Positions 1 through 11,631 are shown, counted from the stretch's first letter. The stretch is 64,000 bases of DNA from Xiphydria camelus (GCA_963678675.1 OY783192.1:5900001-5964000); one strand, 5' to 3'. Translations and numbers: made by a program. Notes: generated by a model not told the origin, from the sequence alone.

Positions 1-167
1 GTACAACCTTCGTGGGTTCCGCCAACGCGAAAAAATGGTCCGGTATTGAAACTTTATAACAGTTTGACTCGTCAAAAAGAAGAATTTATACCGCAATATG
101 GAAATCGAGTACTTTGGTACAGTTGCGGACCGACTGTTTATGACGCTTCTCACATGGGACACGCTCG
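1..167 (+). CDS. CARS1: CARS1 exon a (5' partial)
   Basis: It encodes visible residues 1-56, including [15 protein letters not shown], the zinc-binding SCGPTVY and the ATP-binding HMGH signature. The exon ends in a split Arg codon before the donor GTAAGA. The true start codon or an upstream exon lies before base 1. Confidence 0.93.
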
Positions 168-3100
168 GTAAGAATATTATGTTAAATAAATTTTTCTATT
201 ATATTTTAGCCTGTATCGTTGGTCTTTGCAATTGATAAATCTAAATTTTTACTTTACCTATATTCTCAGTGTGTACATTCTTTGTATCTCAATGTCCAAC
301 ATATCAATAATCTGCAATATATCTTTATATGATGACCAGAAATTGTATAGCTATATATCATCATTAATGATGTTTTAATGTGCATAGTATTGCATCAGTT
401 TAAATTTAACGTCACTCATTAGTTATTTTCTATGTAATACAAATTGGAGCGATAGGTAACATTATTTTGGAGTGAGACTTTACCAAGTTTCTTAATGAAG
501 GAAAACTAAACATTTCTCATAAAAGTAATTATATCAGTACCTCAGAGCTAAACAGTATTAACTCCATTTTTTTCAAAAACCGTATTATTTCCTCATTCTG
601 CTATTTTCAATGTAAAATAGCAGAATGAGGAAATAATTGTTTAAAAAAAAAATTGAGTTAATACTGTTTAGCTCTGAGGTACTGATATAGAAAATTTTAT
701 TCTGATTTTAGGTCTTACATATCATTTGATATTTTGCGAAGAGTATTATCCGATTATTTTGGATATGACGTCCTGTATGTGATTAACATCACTGATATCG
801 ATGATAAAATAATAAAGCGAGCACGGCAAAATTATTTGTACGATAAGTATATAGAAGAAAATTACAATCTTGATAAAGTATTAGAGGATGCCAAAAAAGT
901 GATGTCTTCCTTCGAGGACACAGTCAGAACTACTACAGATTCTGACAAGAAAGTAATGCTGCAAAAAATGTTAACCAAAGTCAAGTTGGCAATTGAAAAT
1001 CTCGAGGGTGCCGTCAAAGTTAACGATACCAATGCGATTAAGATGTCTCAAGAAGTATGACTCTTTAAAAATATCAAATATATTTTCTATACATTTTCTC
1101 TTCACTTTTTCTTCTAAATTTGTATAGGGAAGTTTAGTAGCATCGGAAACTTTCATAACTCCCAATTTTATTGAGATATTAATTATCAAAAGCTGTCAAA
1201 ATGTTTGATACTACTCAATTTCCTTGTAGTACAATGAGGCCAGTTTTTTTTATATATGGATGTATTTCATAATATCTAGGATGCCCGGGAAAAAGAGTAT
1301 AAGTCAAAAAGTGTTATTTTCATTTTATACATTTTTTCAACAGTTTGTGTTTCAATATAAACAAATAAAGGTGCTTTCTGAGCAATACCATTTTTTGACT
1401 TGTACTCTTTTTCCCGAGCATCCTAGATATAAGAAATGGTCATTTGTTATGTATCAATTATAGAAACTTTTTTCTAGGAATTGTTGAGAGAAGCAAAAGA
1501 TCCTCTTGCAGAATGGCTAGACAAGGAAAAAGGAGCTACTGTAACAGATAACGCAATATTTAGTAAATTACCTCAGTACTGGGAGTTGATGTACCATAAG
1601 GATATGGACGACTTAAATGTATGATCACAGATGTATAATTTTTTTTATATTCCATTATCGATATTTTCCCAATGTAAATTCTCCAACGTAACTTTCATTT
1701 TTTCGAATGAGCAGGTACTCAGGCCAAATGTATTAACTAGAGTTAGCGAATACGTTCCCGAGATAGTCGCATTCATAGAGAAAATAATAGGGAATGGCCT
1801 CGCCTACGAGAGCAATGGTTCCGTTTACTTCGACGTGGGTGGATTTGACAAACGTGAGAATCATTTCTACGCAAAGCTTGTTCCCGAAGCGTATGGAGAT
1901 GCTGGTAGCCTGCAGGAAGGAGAAGGTAATTTTATCGAAATCTTTATTATTAGCATAGTCGTTATTTTATAATCCAAATGTTCCGTCCTATTTATTTATT
2001 TTTCTGCGATTCCACAGGGGACCTATGCATTTCGGAGGATAGATTATCAGAGAAGAAATCACCGAATGATTTTGCTCTGTGGAAAAGTTCTAAGGCAGGT
2101 GAGCCTTGGTGGGACAGTCCATGGGGTAAAGGCCGACCCGGCTGGCATATAGAGTGCTCGGTCATGGCATCTGCAATTTGCGGCGAAAGTTTGGATATTC
2201 ACACGGGTGGAGTGGATCTGAAGTTTCCACATCACGACAACGAACTCGCCCAAGCTGAAGCGTACTTTGATAATTCCCATTGGGTCAGGTATTTCCTACA
2301 CTCGGGACACTTGACGATAGCCGGTTGCAAAATGTCGAAGTCTCTGAAGAATTTCATAACGATACAAGAAGCGCTGAAGAGGCATACCGCGCGCCAGCTG
2401 AGGTTCGCATTCCTTCTTCATTCATGGAAGGACACGTTGGATTACAGCGATAATACTATGGAAATTGCTATGCAGTATGAAAAGTTCGTCAATGTAAGTT
2501 TCAATATATCGATGACTATACGCCAAAGGGGTCGCTAGATGAAGCTAGTTGGTACTTACACTGTTTACTTTTTGACGCAGGAGTTTTTTTTGAACGTTCA
2601 ATGCCTTATTAGGAGCTTGGGTACACAGACGACTCTTAATACATTCAGTAAATGGAAGACATCTGAAAATGATCTTCATAAAAAGTTTTGTGCCGCACAG
2701 GACGCCGTTCATATTGCTCTTTGCGGTAAATTATTTGTCTCTTAATCTAGCTATTATTTACATTAAACCCGATTAGAATGTATTTTTTTTAGCTAAATAA
2801 ATGTTTAATCAGATCGAATACGCTTCATTCGAATCAAATAAATATTCAGTATAGGTGACAGATATACCTGTTATCATTATCTATTTACATGTCAATCCTT
2901 CTGTTTACAGACAATATTGATACCAGAACTGCATTAGATGTTATCAGAGATATCGTTACGCATTGCAATATCTACATGAAAGAGAATAAGAATCCCAATA
3001 CTTTATTACTTCGAGATATTGCCGTTTACATCACAAAAATATTTATCGTGTTTGGCGTAATCTCTTCGACGCATGATGCCATCGGATTTCCAATGAAGTG

Positions 3101-3811
3101 CGAAGTGTCTGTCGCTAATGTAAGTTTTTACAACGGATCTATAAAAGTAACGAGTATTTTTCAGGCTTTTTAAATTGTACCTCCCTCCGTAGGTAGAAGA
3201 AGTTGTAATGCCGTATTTGAACATACTCTCTGATTTCCGAGAGACCGTGAGAGATCACGCCAGAACTGTGAAAGCCACTGATATATTAAAGGAGTGTGAC
3301 AGACTCCGCGATGATATATTGCCAAACGTTGGCGTACGGCTGGAAGATAGTGAAGGGCAAGGCACGAAGGTGAAGCTTATCTGCAAGGAAACGCTGCAAA
3401 GGGAGAAAGAGGCTAAGAAACGATTAGAAGCGGAGAAGGCTGCAGAGAAGGAGAGGAGAAAGGCAGAAGCCACAGCAGCCGCGGCCGCGAAAGAAGCGCA
3501 AAGAAAAATTCCACCCTGTGAAATGTTCAAACTAGAAGCGAATAAATATTCTCAATTCGATAGCAAGGTATATTGGTCAATTGTAATTAGTTTTTAAGAT
3601 TCTCGTTTCTTATATTTCATCGAATTTTCATTTTAAATGTGTGCAGTTAACGGGAAAATTAATGAAATAATACTTTTTCCAGGGTTTGCCGACATACGAC
3701 ATTGAAGGAAAGGAAATTAGTAAAGGTCAGATTAAAAAATTAATGAAATTGCAACAGGCGCAGGAAAAGAGATATAACGAATATCTTGCCAGTATACAAA
3801 ATGGAGTATAA
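1..3811 (+). CDS. CARS1: Cytosolic cysteinyl-tRNA synthetase, nine exons, 5' partial
   Basis: This class I aminoacyl-tRNA synthetase joins cysteine to tRNA-Cys in the cytosol for protein synthesis. Joining nine exons with GT-AG introns gives one uninterrupted frame of 731 residues ending in TAA. Exons are 1-167, 712-1054, 1478-1618, 1715-1925, 2018-2493, 2581-2725, 2911-3119, 3193-3567 and 3683-3811. Visible landmarks are the HIGH-type signature HMGH at residues 51-54, the KMSKS loop at 392-396, and candidate zinc ligands Cys42 (SCGPTVY), Cys334 (WHIEC) and the HHDNE block at 359-363. A Lys/Glu/Ala-rich coiled segment and a conserved end ([16 protein letters not shown]) follow, as in animal CARS1. 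Animal CARS1 is about 750 residues, so only a few N-terminal codons lie outside the window. Introns 1 and 2 each hold a palindromic repeat. The identification is secure; splice sites were read by eye. Confidence 0.96.
531..688. repeat. Near-perfect palindrome in CARS1 intron 1
   Basis: Two arms of about 75 bases (531-606 and 614-688) are almost exact reverse complements, with a loop of only a few bases. The outer ends read ATATCAGTACCTCAGAGC and its complement. The palindrome stops 23 bases before the exon b acceptor. It is probably a MITE or foldback element, and the transcript would form a long hairpin. No target duplication could be settled. Confidence 0.85.
712..1054 (+). CDS. CARS1: CARS1 exon b
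   Basis: It encodes residues 56-170, beginning [13 protein letters not shown] and including [15 protein letters not shown], a conserved stretch of the catalytic Rossmann fold. The acceptor is TTTTAG and the donor GTATGA. The exon closes in phase 0. Confidence 0.93.
1272..1431. repeat. MITE-like inverted repeat in CARS1 intron 2
   Basis: The terminal inverted repeats are about 40 bases and nearly identical, starting ATATCTAGGATGC(C/T)CGGG at both ends and continuing GAAAAAGAGTA. About 75 bases separate the arms. It ends about 45 bases before the exon c acceptor. The superfamily is unknown. Confidence 0.8.
1478..1618 (+). CDS. CARS1: CARS1 exon c
   Basis: It encodes residues 171-217 ([15 protein letters not shown] through [14 protein letters not shown]), in the eukaryote-type insertion within the catalytic domain. 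The acceptor is TTTCTAG and the donor GTATGA. Confidence 0.92.
1715..1925 (+). CDS. CARS1: CARS1 exon d
   Basis: It encodes residues 218-288, including [19 protein letters not shown] and NGSVYFDV, well conserved in animal CARS1. The exon ends one base into the Gly codon of EGEGDL. The acceptor is GAGCAG and the donor GTAATT. Confidence 0.93.
2018..2493 (+). CDS. CARS1: CARS1 exon e (catalytic core)
   Basis: This is the largest and most conserved exon, residues 288-446. It holds [17 protein letters not shown], the HHDNE zinc-site block, the KMSKSLKNF loop and the start of the anticodon-binding helices ([12 protein letters not shown]). The donor GTAAGT is near consensus. Confidence 0.96.
2581..2725 (+). 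CDS. CARS1: CARS1 exon f
   Basis: It encodes residues 447-495 ([12 protein letters not shown] through AVHIALC), part of the helical anticodon-binding domain. The exon ends one base into the Asp codon that opens the next exon. Confidence 0.9.
2911..3119 (+). CDS. CARS1: CARS1 exon g
   Basis: It encodes residues 495-564 ([16 protein letters not shown] through [12 protein letters not shown]) of the anticodon-binding domain. The DN-DTRT motif is conserved in animal orthologues. The acceptor is TTTACAG and the donor GTAAGT. Confidence 0.91.
3193..3567 (+). CDS. CARS1: CARS1 exon h (C-terminal extension)
   Basis: It encodes residues 565-689. [18 protein letters not shown] and [15 protein letters not shown] are conserved. 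A charged helix rich in Lys, Glu, Arg and Ala follows, then IPPCEMF, the usual eukaryotic CARS1 C-terminal extension. Confidence 0.92.
3683..3811 (+). CDS. CARS1: CARS1 exon i (terminal)
   Basis: It encodes the last 42 residues ([15 protein letters not shown], then [14 protein letters not shown]) and the TAA stop at 3809-3811. The end matches the length and pattern of animal CARS1. Confidence 0.93.
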   Translation, partial: GLPTYDIEGKEISKGQIKKLMKLQQAQEKRYNEYLASIQNGV

Positions 3812-3898
3812 GTTTTATAGTAACGAAGACAGATTTTTTGGCCAAAATATCTAATTCGATTTAATTTGCCTTTTGCTCGATATACCGAGTGTTTGTAT

Positions 3899-4058
3899 GG
3901 TTATTTATGAGTATTACTGCTCTTTGCCTCCGGGTGGTAACCGCGTCCAAATTTATTTATTTGCCGACGTCTCGCAAGCATTGTAGTTTTCTCATCAGGG
4001 CGAATGACATTCCGGGTTTCCACTGGGAAACCAAAAGTGGTAATACTCATAATCATAC
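3899..4058. repeat. Weak inverted repeat in CARS1 3' flank
   Basis: ATTTATGAGTATTACTGCT near the left end pairs imperfectly with AGTGGTAATACTCATAAT at the right end. It may be a decayed MITE. Confidence 0.35.
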
Positions 4059-4726
4059 TGACAATGGCCGCGAAAGTTTTGATACTGAGTGTTTCTTGTT
4101 GAGTCAATGTTGTAAGGCTATTTACATTTCTTAATTACCTCTATTGAACAAGAAACTGTTGAAACTCTGGAAATTATTTGATATTTCAAGTTTGATAAAG
4201 CTGCGAATGAAAACCATACATATTCATTTGAATGTGTATAAGAAGATTTGACAACTCACTTTGTCGTTCATTCAACTGAAACTTTGTTTTGAAGTTACTC
4301 CGTAAAGAAAATACATTAGTTCCAAATATTCAATGACTTGCACTTTTTTTCTGTTTTTGCTTTAGTTTTAACGATTTTATAAGTATTGCATTCACATCGT
4401 ATTAAAACGGATTTGAAACGACGACCTCGTTTCTGAGAACAAATACTTGCAGAGCATATTTCATTCGAAAACTCGTATATTAACATGACTAGGAAAGATA
4501 AAAAATAGACTTAGTCAAAAATATAGCTCAGGACAAAGGTGTATTTATAAGATCTAAGAGATTAAAAAGACTAATGGAAATAAGTTGATCATTTATTTAT
4601 ATCAGTATCGTTCTTTGATGCAAATTACATAAACTTTTTGCGAATGTAAATATTTATAAACACGAGAATTTATGTATTGAACGTTATTTGTACGTTAACA
4701 TCTTTATTGAATATGGTTATTTGTCG

Positions 4727-4732
4727 AATAAA
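4727..4732 (+). promoter_or_regulatory. Candidate CARS1 polyadenylation signal
   Basis: AATAAA is followed within about 25-40 bases by GTGTGCTTTTTTGC, a plausible downstream GU/U-rich element. It is the first canonical hexamer after the stop codon. Use of this site is inferred only. Confidence 0.45.
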
Positions 4733-4760
4733 TCTTGCTTTATGACGTATACGTGTGCTT

Positions 4761-6182
4761 TTTTGCATCTGTTTTCTTATATTTTAAAAGTACCGTCCCA
4801 TATTGTCGGTATTATTGTCATTTCCTTTTATACTTTTTAAACAGAGAAGAGATTTAGTAATAAGGGGAAGAATCATTGTTACTCTTGTGCGATCACGCAA
4901 CATACGAACGTTATTTGATACTGTTTGTAAAACACGCGAATCATAAGTTGATAAGCAGAGTAGTCAACGTGAAGGTCGTACGTTAATTTATTTGAGGGTC
5001 ATATATAGTGATGCAACTATGTAGCAAAACAACGCAATTGAGGTCGATCGCGCACATTCCGGTTCGGAACGGCCCAGTTTAAAAACTTTTACTATAAAAT
5101 AAAACGCAGGCGTTCACGGAACGCAGAAATAACGGCGCTCTGGTCTACAATGCACGCGTATAGTGCTATATCTGGCCAATCCAATGGCATACATTTTTAT
5201 CCACTGAGCAAATAAATAATTATTTGATATTTTAATCTTCTTTGATACAAATTTATTGTAGTAAAAGCTTTAAATCGGACCGGTCTGAATCGGAATATGT
5301 GCGCCCGGCTTAAAGAGACTAAAAAAGTAAGTGAATTGCTCATCTTGGAATAATTGATTGCAAGTCTACAAAACAATACTACATACAATGATGAATCGTT
5401 TCTTTCATATTGGCTATTGTATATTTGAGCAGATATAGAGCATAGCCCTGCACACGTAAACAAACTATACCTAATATTATATATCGTTTCAAAACATGTA
5501 CCTCGTTCGTCAAATCGAACCTTAACAATATCGCATCCAAATAATACCCGTCGTCCTTTCACTTAGTTTGTGAAATATACCTATTCACGAGCAAGCGAAA
5601 GCGCGATATGTATAATAAACGCAGAAAAGGGGAATCGCTACAAGCGAGCACGTAACTCTCTGGAGCTTTATCGTCACCAGTTTCCGGTTACCGATAAGAC
5701 CGAATATGCTTCCGATCGCGCGCACAGCTTATTCGAAATCCCCGTGCACCAACACGATTTTCCCTACATCCTCATGTCCGAAAACTTGAGTCTACCTACT
5801 CCATTTGCCGCCGCTCTATACACCGGGACGAATCCGATGCGCGGCGTCTCCATTATTACAGCATAATACCCCTTTCACGGTGGTTGGCGGGCCGACACTG
5901 ACAGCTTTATAAATGTGAAAATGATATAACGCCCAACTCGGTAGACGGCTTGATATTCATTCCGCATTCAACGCTGGTGGCAATGTCGACCGAACGGCCG
6001 AGAGCGAAGCTGGAATCTACTGCACAAAGCCTCTCAACTTTGAATAAACTATATTTTCCACTCTCCCCTATTCTTCTCCGCTTTATCGACGGGGTATCCC
6101 GATAATATCTAACGTTTCTCTAGATAAAAATTCAATGTGGGGTGTTGCAATATCAGTGTCTGATTAGTTTTGCGTCAGGTGG
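4761..6182. other. Intergenic, nothing recognised
   Basis: The first half is AT-rich and the second mixed. Open frames are short and unlike any protein I know. I see no repeat structure worth calling. Confidence 0.5.
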
Positions 6183-6990
6183 ATTAATTGAGCCGGTAGC
6201 TGGACTAACGACTTAAGGCACTTTAAGCAGTTTTTCCATATTTATGCATATTCATAATCAAGGATATTTATATTATATTAATTTCATAGAAAACCGACGA
6301 CTCTGGAAAAATATAACGAAATATAATGAATATCAGCTGATAGGCCATATACATATTAAGACATGAGAGACTGCTAAGAGACATCTCAGAAGCAGAAACG
6401 GGAAAAAAGAGAGGTGTAGGTAGGCCGCGGTTAGACTACATTTCGCAAATCGTTAAGGATGTAGGTTGTTCGAAATACAGGGAAATGAAAAGACTAGCGG
6501 AGGATAGGAAAAGATGAAGAATAGTATCAAACCAGTCTTAGGACTGATAACTTTATGATGATGACGTGCATAATATATCAATGAACGAGTTGTTTCATAA
6601 TGACGCGTGCTCTTTGCGACAGTGCGCTAACGCGACTGCGCCTTGTGCTGCAAGTTGACGATTCTAGTTGATCGAAATATTACTTAAAATTATTATTTTT
6701 ATGTAGACAATGTTTCCCTCTAGGCTTGAATCGCATATTACTCTTCACATGAAAACAGTTTTTTCAAATCAGGAAAAAACTTTCATTTCTGGAAGAACGA
6801 CTTAAGTACTACTTTAAATATTCATCAATATTACTTTATTTTCTTAACACATTTCTTACTTTTCTCTATTTCCTTTTTTTTGGCATATGTGAATGCAGTT
6901 TATTAAGTATTTAAAACTTTGAATTAAAGTTTATGTACGAAAACTTAAGGTGCTTTAAGTCGTTATTCCAGCTGCCGGCTCAATTATTAT
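6183..6990. mobile_element. Inverted-repeat element enclosing LINE debris
   Basis: About 45 bases at 6183-6227 and 6944-6990 are imperfect reverse complements built around AATTGAGCCGG(T/C)AGCTGGA and ACGACTTAA. The interior includes the LINE protein scrap at 6371. An internal copy of the terminal ACGACTTAA motif lies near 6798. Family unknown. Confidence 0.6.
6371..6541 (+). pseudogene. C-terminal fragment of a LINE reverse-transcriptase protein
   Basis: Forty-eight codons read LLRDISEAETGKKRG, GRPRLDYISQIVKDVG, then YREMKRLAEDRKR. A TGA then sits where a Trp codon is expected, and the frame continues to RIVSNQS and TAG. This is the typical tail of insect non-LTR retrotransposon proteins (GRPR, a run ending in ED/NR, W, NQS). 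TGATGATGA-like bases at 6554-6562 resemble a LINE 3' end. The copy is 5'-truncated and dead. Confidence 0.75.
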
Positions 6991-7133
6991 GTCAGTACAG
7001 CTTAACGATATGTGTTTCGAATACTTACAGGCGTGCTGTAAAGCGATTGCATATAGAAAGGAGCATGAATCTCCGTTTGTTCCTTGCTGTAAAGAACATT
7101 AGAAAAAGAGTCGATGTTCTTTAGATTGAATCA

Positions 7134-7850
7134 GAAATGCTGCCCTAAAAGTAGATTGAGATAAAAATTGGAAGGGATCGTTAGATACGAATGGTATTTT
7201 TCAGAGAATTAGAGGAGAGATGTAAGTTTTTGAGCAAGCATCGGTAGCAGCGATAAAAAATGTGATTCAACCCTTTCAGGTGGTAAGTTTGAGAAATGAG
7301 GTCCGGCCTTATGGAGCTCGAATGTTTCATTCCGAGGGGATGAAAATTATCTGATATTACTCGTATCGAAGTTGCTTCAGGGGTTTTCGACCACCCTGAT
7401 ACCATTGATAACTATTAAAAATTCGTAATTGTATCATCTGAGCAGGGGCGACTACTCTTATTACATAAAAAATGAACAAGAATTCCGAAAGCTCATTTTT
7501 AAGGTAAATCGGAAACGCTGATTTCGAAAAAATAATCAAAAACTTCTATCTTTATCTCCCGAGCAGTGATGACCACTTCTATTGCGAAAGAATGGATAGA
7601 CACTCCAAAACTCCTGGAGCCACTTTGACACAAATAATGTTCATCCATTCGGAATCAAGCATTGGAGCTCCATAAGGCCGGATCTCGTCTCTCAGACTTA
7701 CCACCTGAAAGGGCTGAATCAAATTTTTTATCGCTGCTACCGATGCTTGCTCAAAAACTTACATTCCTCCTCTAACTTTCTAAAAACTGCCATTCGTATC
7801 TAAAGATTCCTTCCTATTTTTATTTCAATCTACTTTTAGGACAGCATTTC
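7134..7850. repeat. Large palindromic element with about 210-bp arms
   Basis: 7134-7345 and 7640-7850 are reverse complements with scattered differences. Shared landmarks are the terminal AAATGCTG(C/T)CCTAAAAGTAG, an internal GCATCGGTAGCAGCGATAAA and CCTTATGGAGCTC. The spacer of about 295 bases shows no coding. This is a foldback-type non-autonomous element. Confidence 0.8.
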
Positions 7851-7855
7851 CGGTC

Positions 7856-8716
7856 TAGTCCGTATATAGGTACTTATGCGTTATCCAAACGCGAACAACC
7901 GGACCTCTTGACACTTTGTAGACTTTAGAAATATTGATTCATATATCTTCGTAGTATTTATACCCTACTCCTGTGTTACCACGTAGGAGGATATATTTAC
8001 CAGAGCAAAAGAGGGAGAGAATAGAACGATTATAAAAAATCATTGGTGCCGGTTGCTGATTCTCTGTCGCCCATCTCGATCGCGACCCGCCCCCCTCTTT
8101 GGTCGGCTTTTTTCCAGCTTTTCACCCCAAAGGTATGAAATAGTGATCGCGGCCCTCTGATTTAGCGCCGGGGGGTTGCGGCAGCCGCCCTGATCGGTCG
8201 ACGGGGGGCGAACAATGCGCGGCCTATCTGCACTTAATACATTCGTATTGTTCCGCTGTCTTCGAACAACGCGGTAAAAAAAACAACGACGACTCGCGTG
8301 GACCACGAGAACTACATTTATAGGGTCGACCGGAAATGGAAGAATATACCGTCGGTTGGACGCGGAGGTCGATGTGTACCTACCCCGCGCATCTCTCGGA
8401 TCGACTTTGCATAAGAGATACGGGTACTTATTGCATTGCGAGATTTCCAAAAAAGTATGATTTTTTAAATTCATAATAGTGTGGAAGTTATTGCTAATTA
8501 TTCGTGTTTTTAATTTGCAAAATTTGATTATAAAAACACATCCAATTGCGATATATTTTGATATTTACAACGTCAGTTCGTACGATTACGATCTACCATT
8601 ATGATCAGTCATTTGATTGCACTTCCACCTAATTCTCCCATATGTAATGTATACAGAAATAGAAGAAAACTTCAAATATATTTCGGGGCATTTCGTTTAC
8701 TTACCGATAGTGGTAA
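7856..8716. other. Intergenic, nothing recognised
   Basis: A GC-rich patch at 8040-8410 lies between AT-rich flanks. Open frames in it are Arg-rich and look non-coding. Confidence 0.45.
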
Positions 8717-8717
8717 C

Positions 8718-8974
8718 TACACACTGAGAGAAAAATAGAAAAATTTATTTGAGATAAATAGAAATGTATTCACATCGAACAAAAGTCTAATTGAATTAAC
8801 TGAAATGAATAAATAAATGAATTGATAAATGTTCTGAATATCTTTTTAATCGAGTACGAAACTAGTAGAACATTTATCAAATTCAAATAGACTTGTTCGA
8901 TGTAAATAAATTCCTATTCATCTTAAATACATTTTTTATTAGGTTCGTACTCAACTACTTTTTCCCTGAGTGTA
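8718..8974. mobile_element. Shared-terminus palindrome (CACTGAG type)
   Basis: The left end is TACACACTGAGAGAAAAA and the right end TTTTTCCCTGAGTGTA. The interior is palindromic: a segment with ATTCACATCGAACAA pairs with TTGTTCGATGTAAATAAA. It is related to the inner element at 33430-33689. Confidence 0.7.
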
Positions 8975-11400
8975 GGGGTCTACAAAATATTCGATGATTC
9001 TCGATGTTCTTTTTAAGTTATAAAATTGCGCCGATAAAAATTCGAGTTAAAAATATCCGCTATCACACAAAATTACTAACGCAAATTCGCCTTTCTGACC
9101 GGATCCGAACGTTGCCACAAATTCGCCGACAAAGAGCAAAAAAACCGTAACCTCGTAACGATCGCGACGAAGCGGGCGGACTGTTAAATGTTTGAGAACG
9201 TCGAGATAAGTGGCTTGCAATTAACAATCGTATCTCGTCAAGGAGGGCGATAATTGAACGAGCCGTAAAATATCACCAGCGGGCGTGGGCACAGCTCGTT
9301 CTTCAATTTAGAATTTAATTAAAAAGTCTTTGGCCCGAGCTGGGAATTCTGATTTCTTTTATGTACTCCCTACCGCGCCCTCCCGGTTCGGGCGAACGGA
9401 TGCGCCCGAAGGCGATAGCGAGCAGGAGGACGAGAGGGAGAAGAGTGGGAGTTTCGCGGAGGGCAAGAGTTACATAATATATCCCAACCCGAGGGCAAGA
9501 GAGGAATCGACGGGTGAGTCCTCCTCGCTTCCTTCTTCGTTCCCAGACGATCCGTCATTGTTCGTCGAGTGTTTCGTCCTATTAAAGAACTCGTTATCCT
9601 ATTTATCGGATAGCCAAGGAGACTATAATAATCGCGACGGCAAAACCCGCCATTAAAATTGGCTCGACCCGATCGATAGCAATACATCGGTCTACTTATC
9701 CCTTTTTGTCGTTGGATGTTACCCAACGATATCTTCGCGTCTCATTGATTTATTTCTATTAAAAGACGACGCGAATTACAAAATCGTCAGTACGGCATTT
9801 ACCTGTCGCGCGACCGACGTCTCGGCTTAAAATTGTCTTCGAAAGCTCGAGCTACCCTTTTCGTCGTTCTTCAGTCGTATACGACGCACCTTCCATCGAT
9901 TTTCGTTCTACACGAATGATCGTATACCACGCGCGGTTGGAGCACTCCACGAACGCACCGCGATGCCGCGCAAGCCGTCGAACTATACGAAGCGACCGCG
10001 CGCACGCGGCCGCCGGCGATAGTCGAACAAAACTTGACGTTAACAATGCGTGACGGTTGGCGCAAAAAGTCCGCTCTCTCTCGAAAATGAAGTAGTGAAA
10101 GAGGAGGCGAGAAGAAAAAACGACGTCAGTAGAGCCAACAAACAGAGACTTTGCGCGCAGGGATTTTTTGCCGCGGCTCCGCGTGAATGAGTACGTAAAT
10201 TTTTGGAAAAGTCGGTTCGGCCCTTCGACTTCGTGATTGACGTCTGAATGTCGGGTGCATGCATATGAGCCGCGCGGGAGAGAGAGAGCTTGAGAGTTTA
10301 CTCCCTCTCCCTCCCTCTCTCTCACTCTCTCTCGTCACACACCCTCTCACGCACTCCGAAAGCCGTAGCCACTACACTGTTGTAATTTAACGAGCGCGTT
10401 TCTTTCTCCGCGTGAAAAGTGCGCGAGAGTGCGGTTTTTTCTCCTCCCCCCGCGAGTGTGGAAAATGCAAAAAAAATGTATCCGATCGAGAGAAAGAGCC
10501 GTAACCGTCGCAGCCTCGCGGGAACTCGCTCGCACCGTATGCGGAGACGCGTCTACCGAAACGCGATATAAATACATATGTACACATACTAGGTGCCCGC
10601 ACACGTAATAATTTGGCAACCACGCGGTGAATTTGAAACTGGCGTTCCGGAGAACCGGTCGTCGGTTCGGCAGATTTTCATATAACGAGCGCACTTCTTT
10701 TTCCTTTCCTTTTTCTGATATCCCCCTCTCTCTCCCTCTCTTTCTCACTCGGCATCCTCATCCCGATATCGCGCCAAGCGAGAGGGAGTCGCGAGCGAGC
10801 GAAAACGAGTTTCCGTTGAGTCGGGCACGCGTCAATCAAATGCAAACGATTTCGGAATCGGTCTCGTTAGGCCGCGACCTTTGCGAGGTATTCTCACCGC
10901 GACCTTCGTCAGCCCCGGCGATATGGAACAAAAGGGGAGCTTTTTCGAGGGCTGACGATGCGGCGAGACGACGGCGACGACGACGATGACGCGATACGCG
11001 ACTCTAGCAGATATTCGACTATTCTCGTTCCTCGCTGAAGGCTTATACGTGTATAACGAGTCAAAGGCACTTCTCGATTCTTTGCCTTTGTAATTTTAAT
11101 GAGCGGTATCTCGATAATATATAGGTATACGCATGGCTGTTGACGTTGGACAGACGCGTGCGTTTCCGAGAAGGAGTGGGTTTTTACTTCCGGTGGTTTT
11201 TTTCTGTTTCATACATTATTTCTCTCCCCCCCTCTCTCTCTCTCAATCAAAGCAATGGCTAACCACCGAGGAGATGCGCACTAATTGATTCGGCCCCACT
11301 ACACGGAGTGACAGCAGAGCTCACTTTCATAAACTACTTGTATAATTCTTGTATCTACTTGTATTCTTTAGCTGCCTGGTCTGATCCCCACATGCTTACT
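8975..11400. other. GC-rich intergenic sequence
   Basis: It is CpG-rich with pyrimidine and purine tracts (for example 10280-10345 and 10720-10760). Overlapping open frames occur on both strands, as expected of GC-rich DNA with few AT-rich stops. Their products are Arg/Ser-rich and unlike known domains. No gene is called; promoters or enhancers cannot be excluded. Confidence 0.4.
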
Positions 11401-11587
11401 TTGCTTGTTAATTATTATTGCTTGTGCCATTTCTCTCGCTGAGGACAGACCAAGCTCGCTTAGCTATTTACCTTATCAATTGCTTGTACAATCTATCTTC
11501 ATGCTTGTTCGCTGTGTCCCCGGACACAACTTTTGTTCAACCCTGAGCAATAAACTTTTTATCAGTCAGTCAAATCAGTCAGTCAGT

Positions 11588-11590
<3 letters not shown>

Positions 11591-11631
<41 letters not shown>
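11591..11631. repeat. (TC)n microsatellite after a CAGT-repeat tract
   Basis: About 40 bases of TC dinucleotide directly follow several CAGT tetramers at 11563-11590. These in turn follow AATAAACTTTTT, which looks like a retrotransposon 3' tail. Confidence 0.85.

Larger units (their letters stand above)
3812..4760 (+). other. Probable CARS1 3' UTR
   Basis: This AT-rich stretch follows the CARS1 stop and shows no coding signal. The first clear AATAAA is at 4727-4732, followed by a T/GT-rich tract, so the transcript could end near 4755. It also contains a weak inverted repeat at 3899-4058. Confidence 0.5.

Noticed and set aside
9852..10748. Minus-strand Arg/Ser-rich frames of 130-160 codons
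   Set aside because: Several overlap in different phases, have no domain, and follow base composition.
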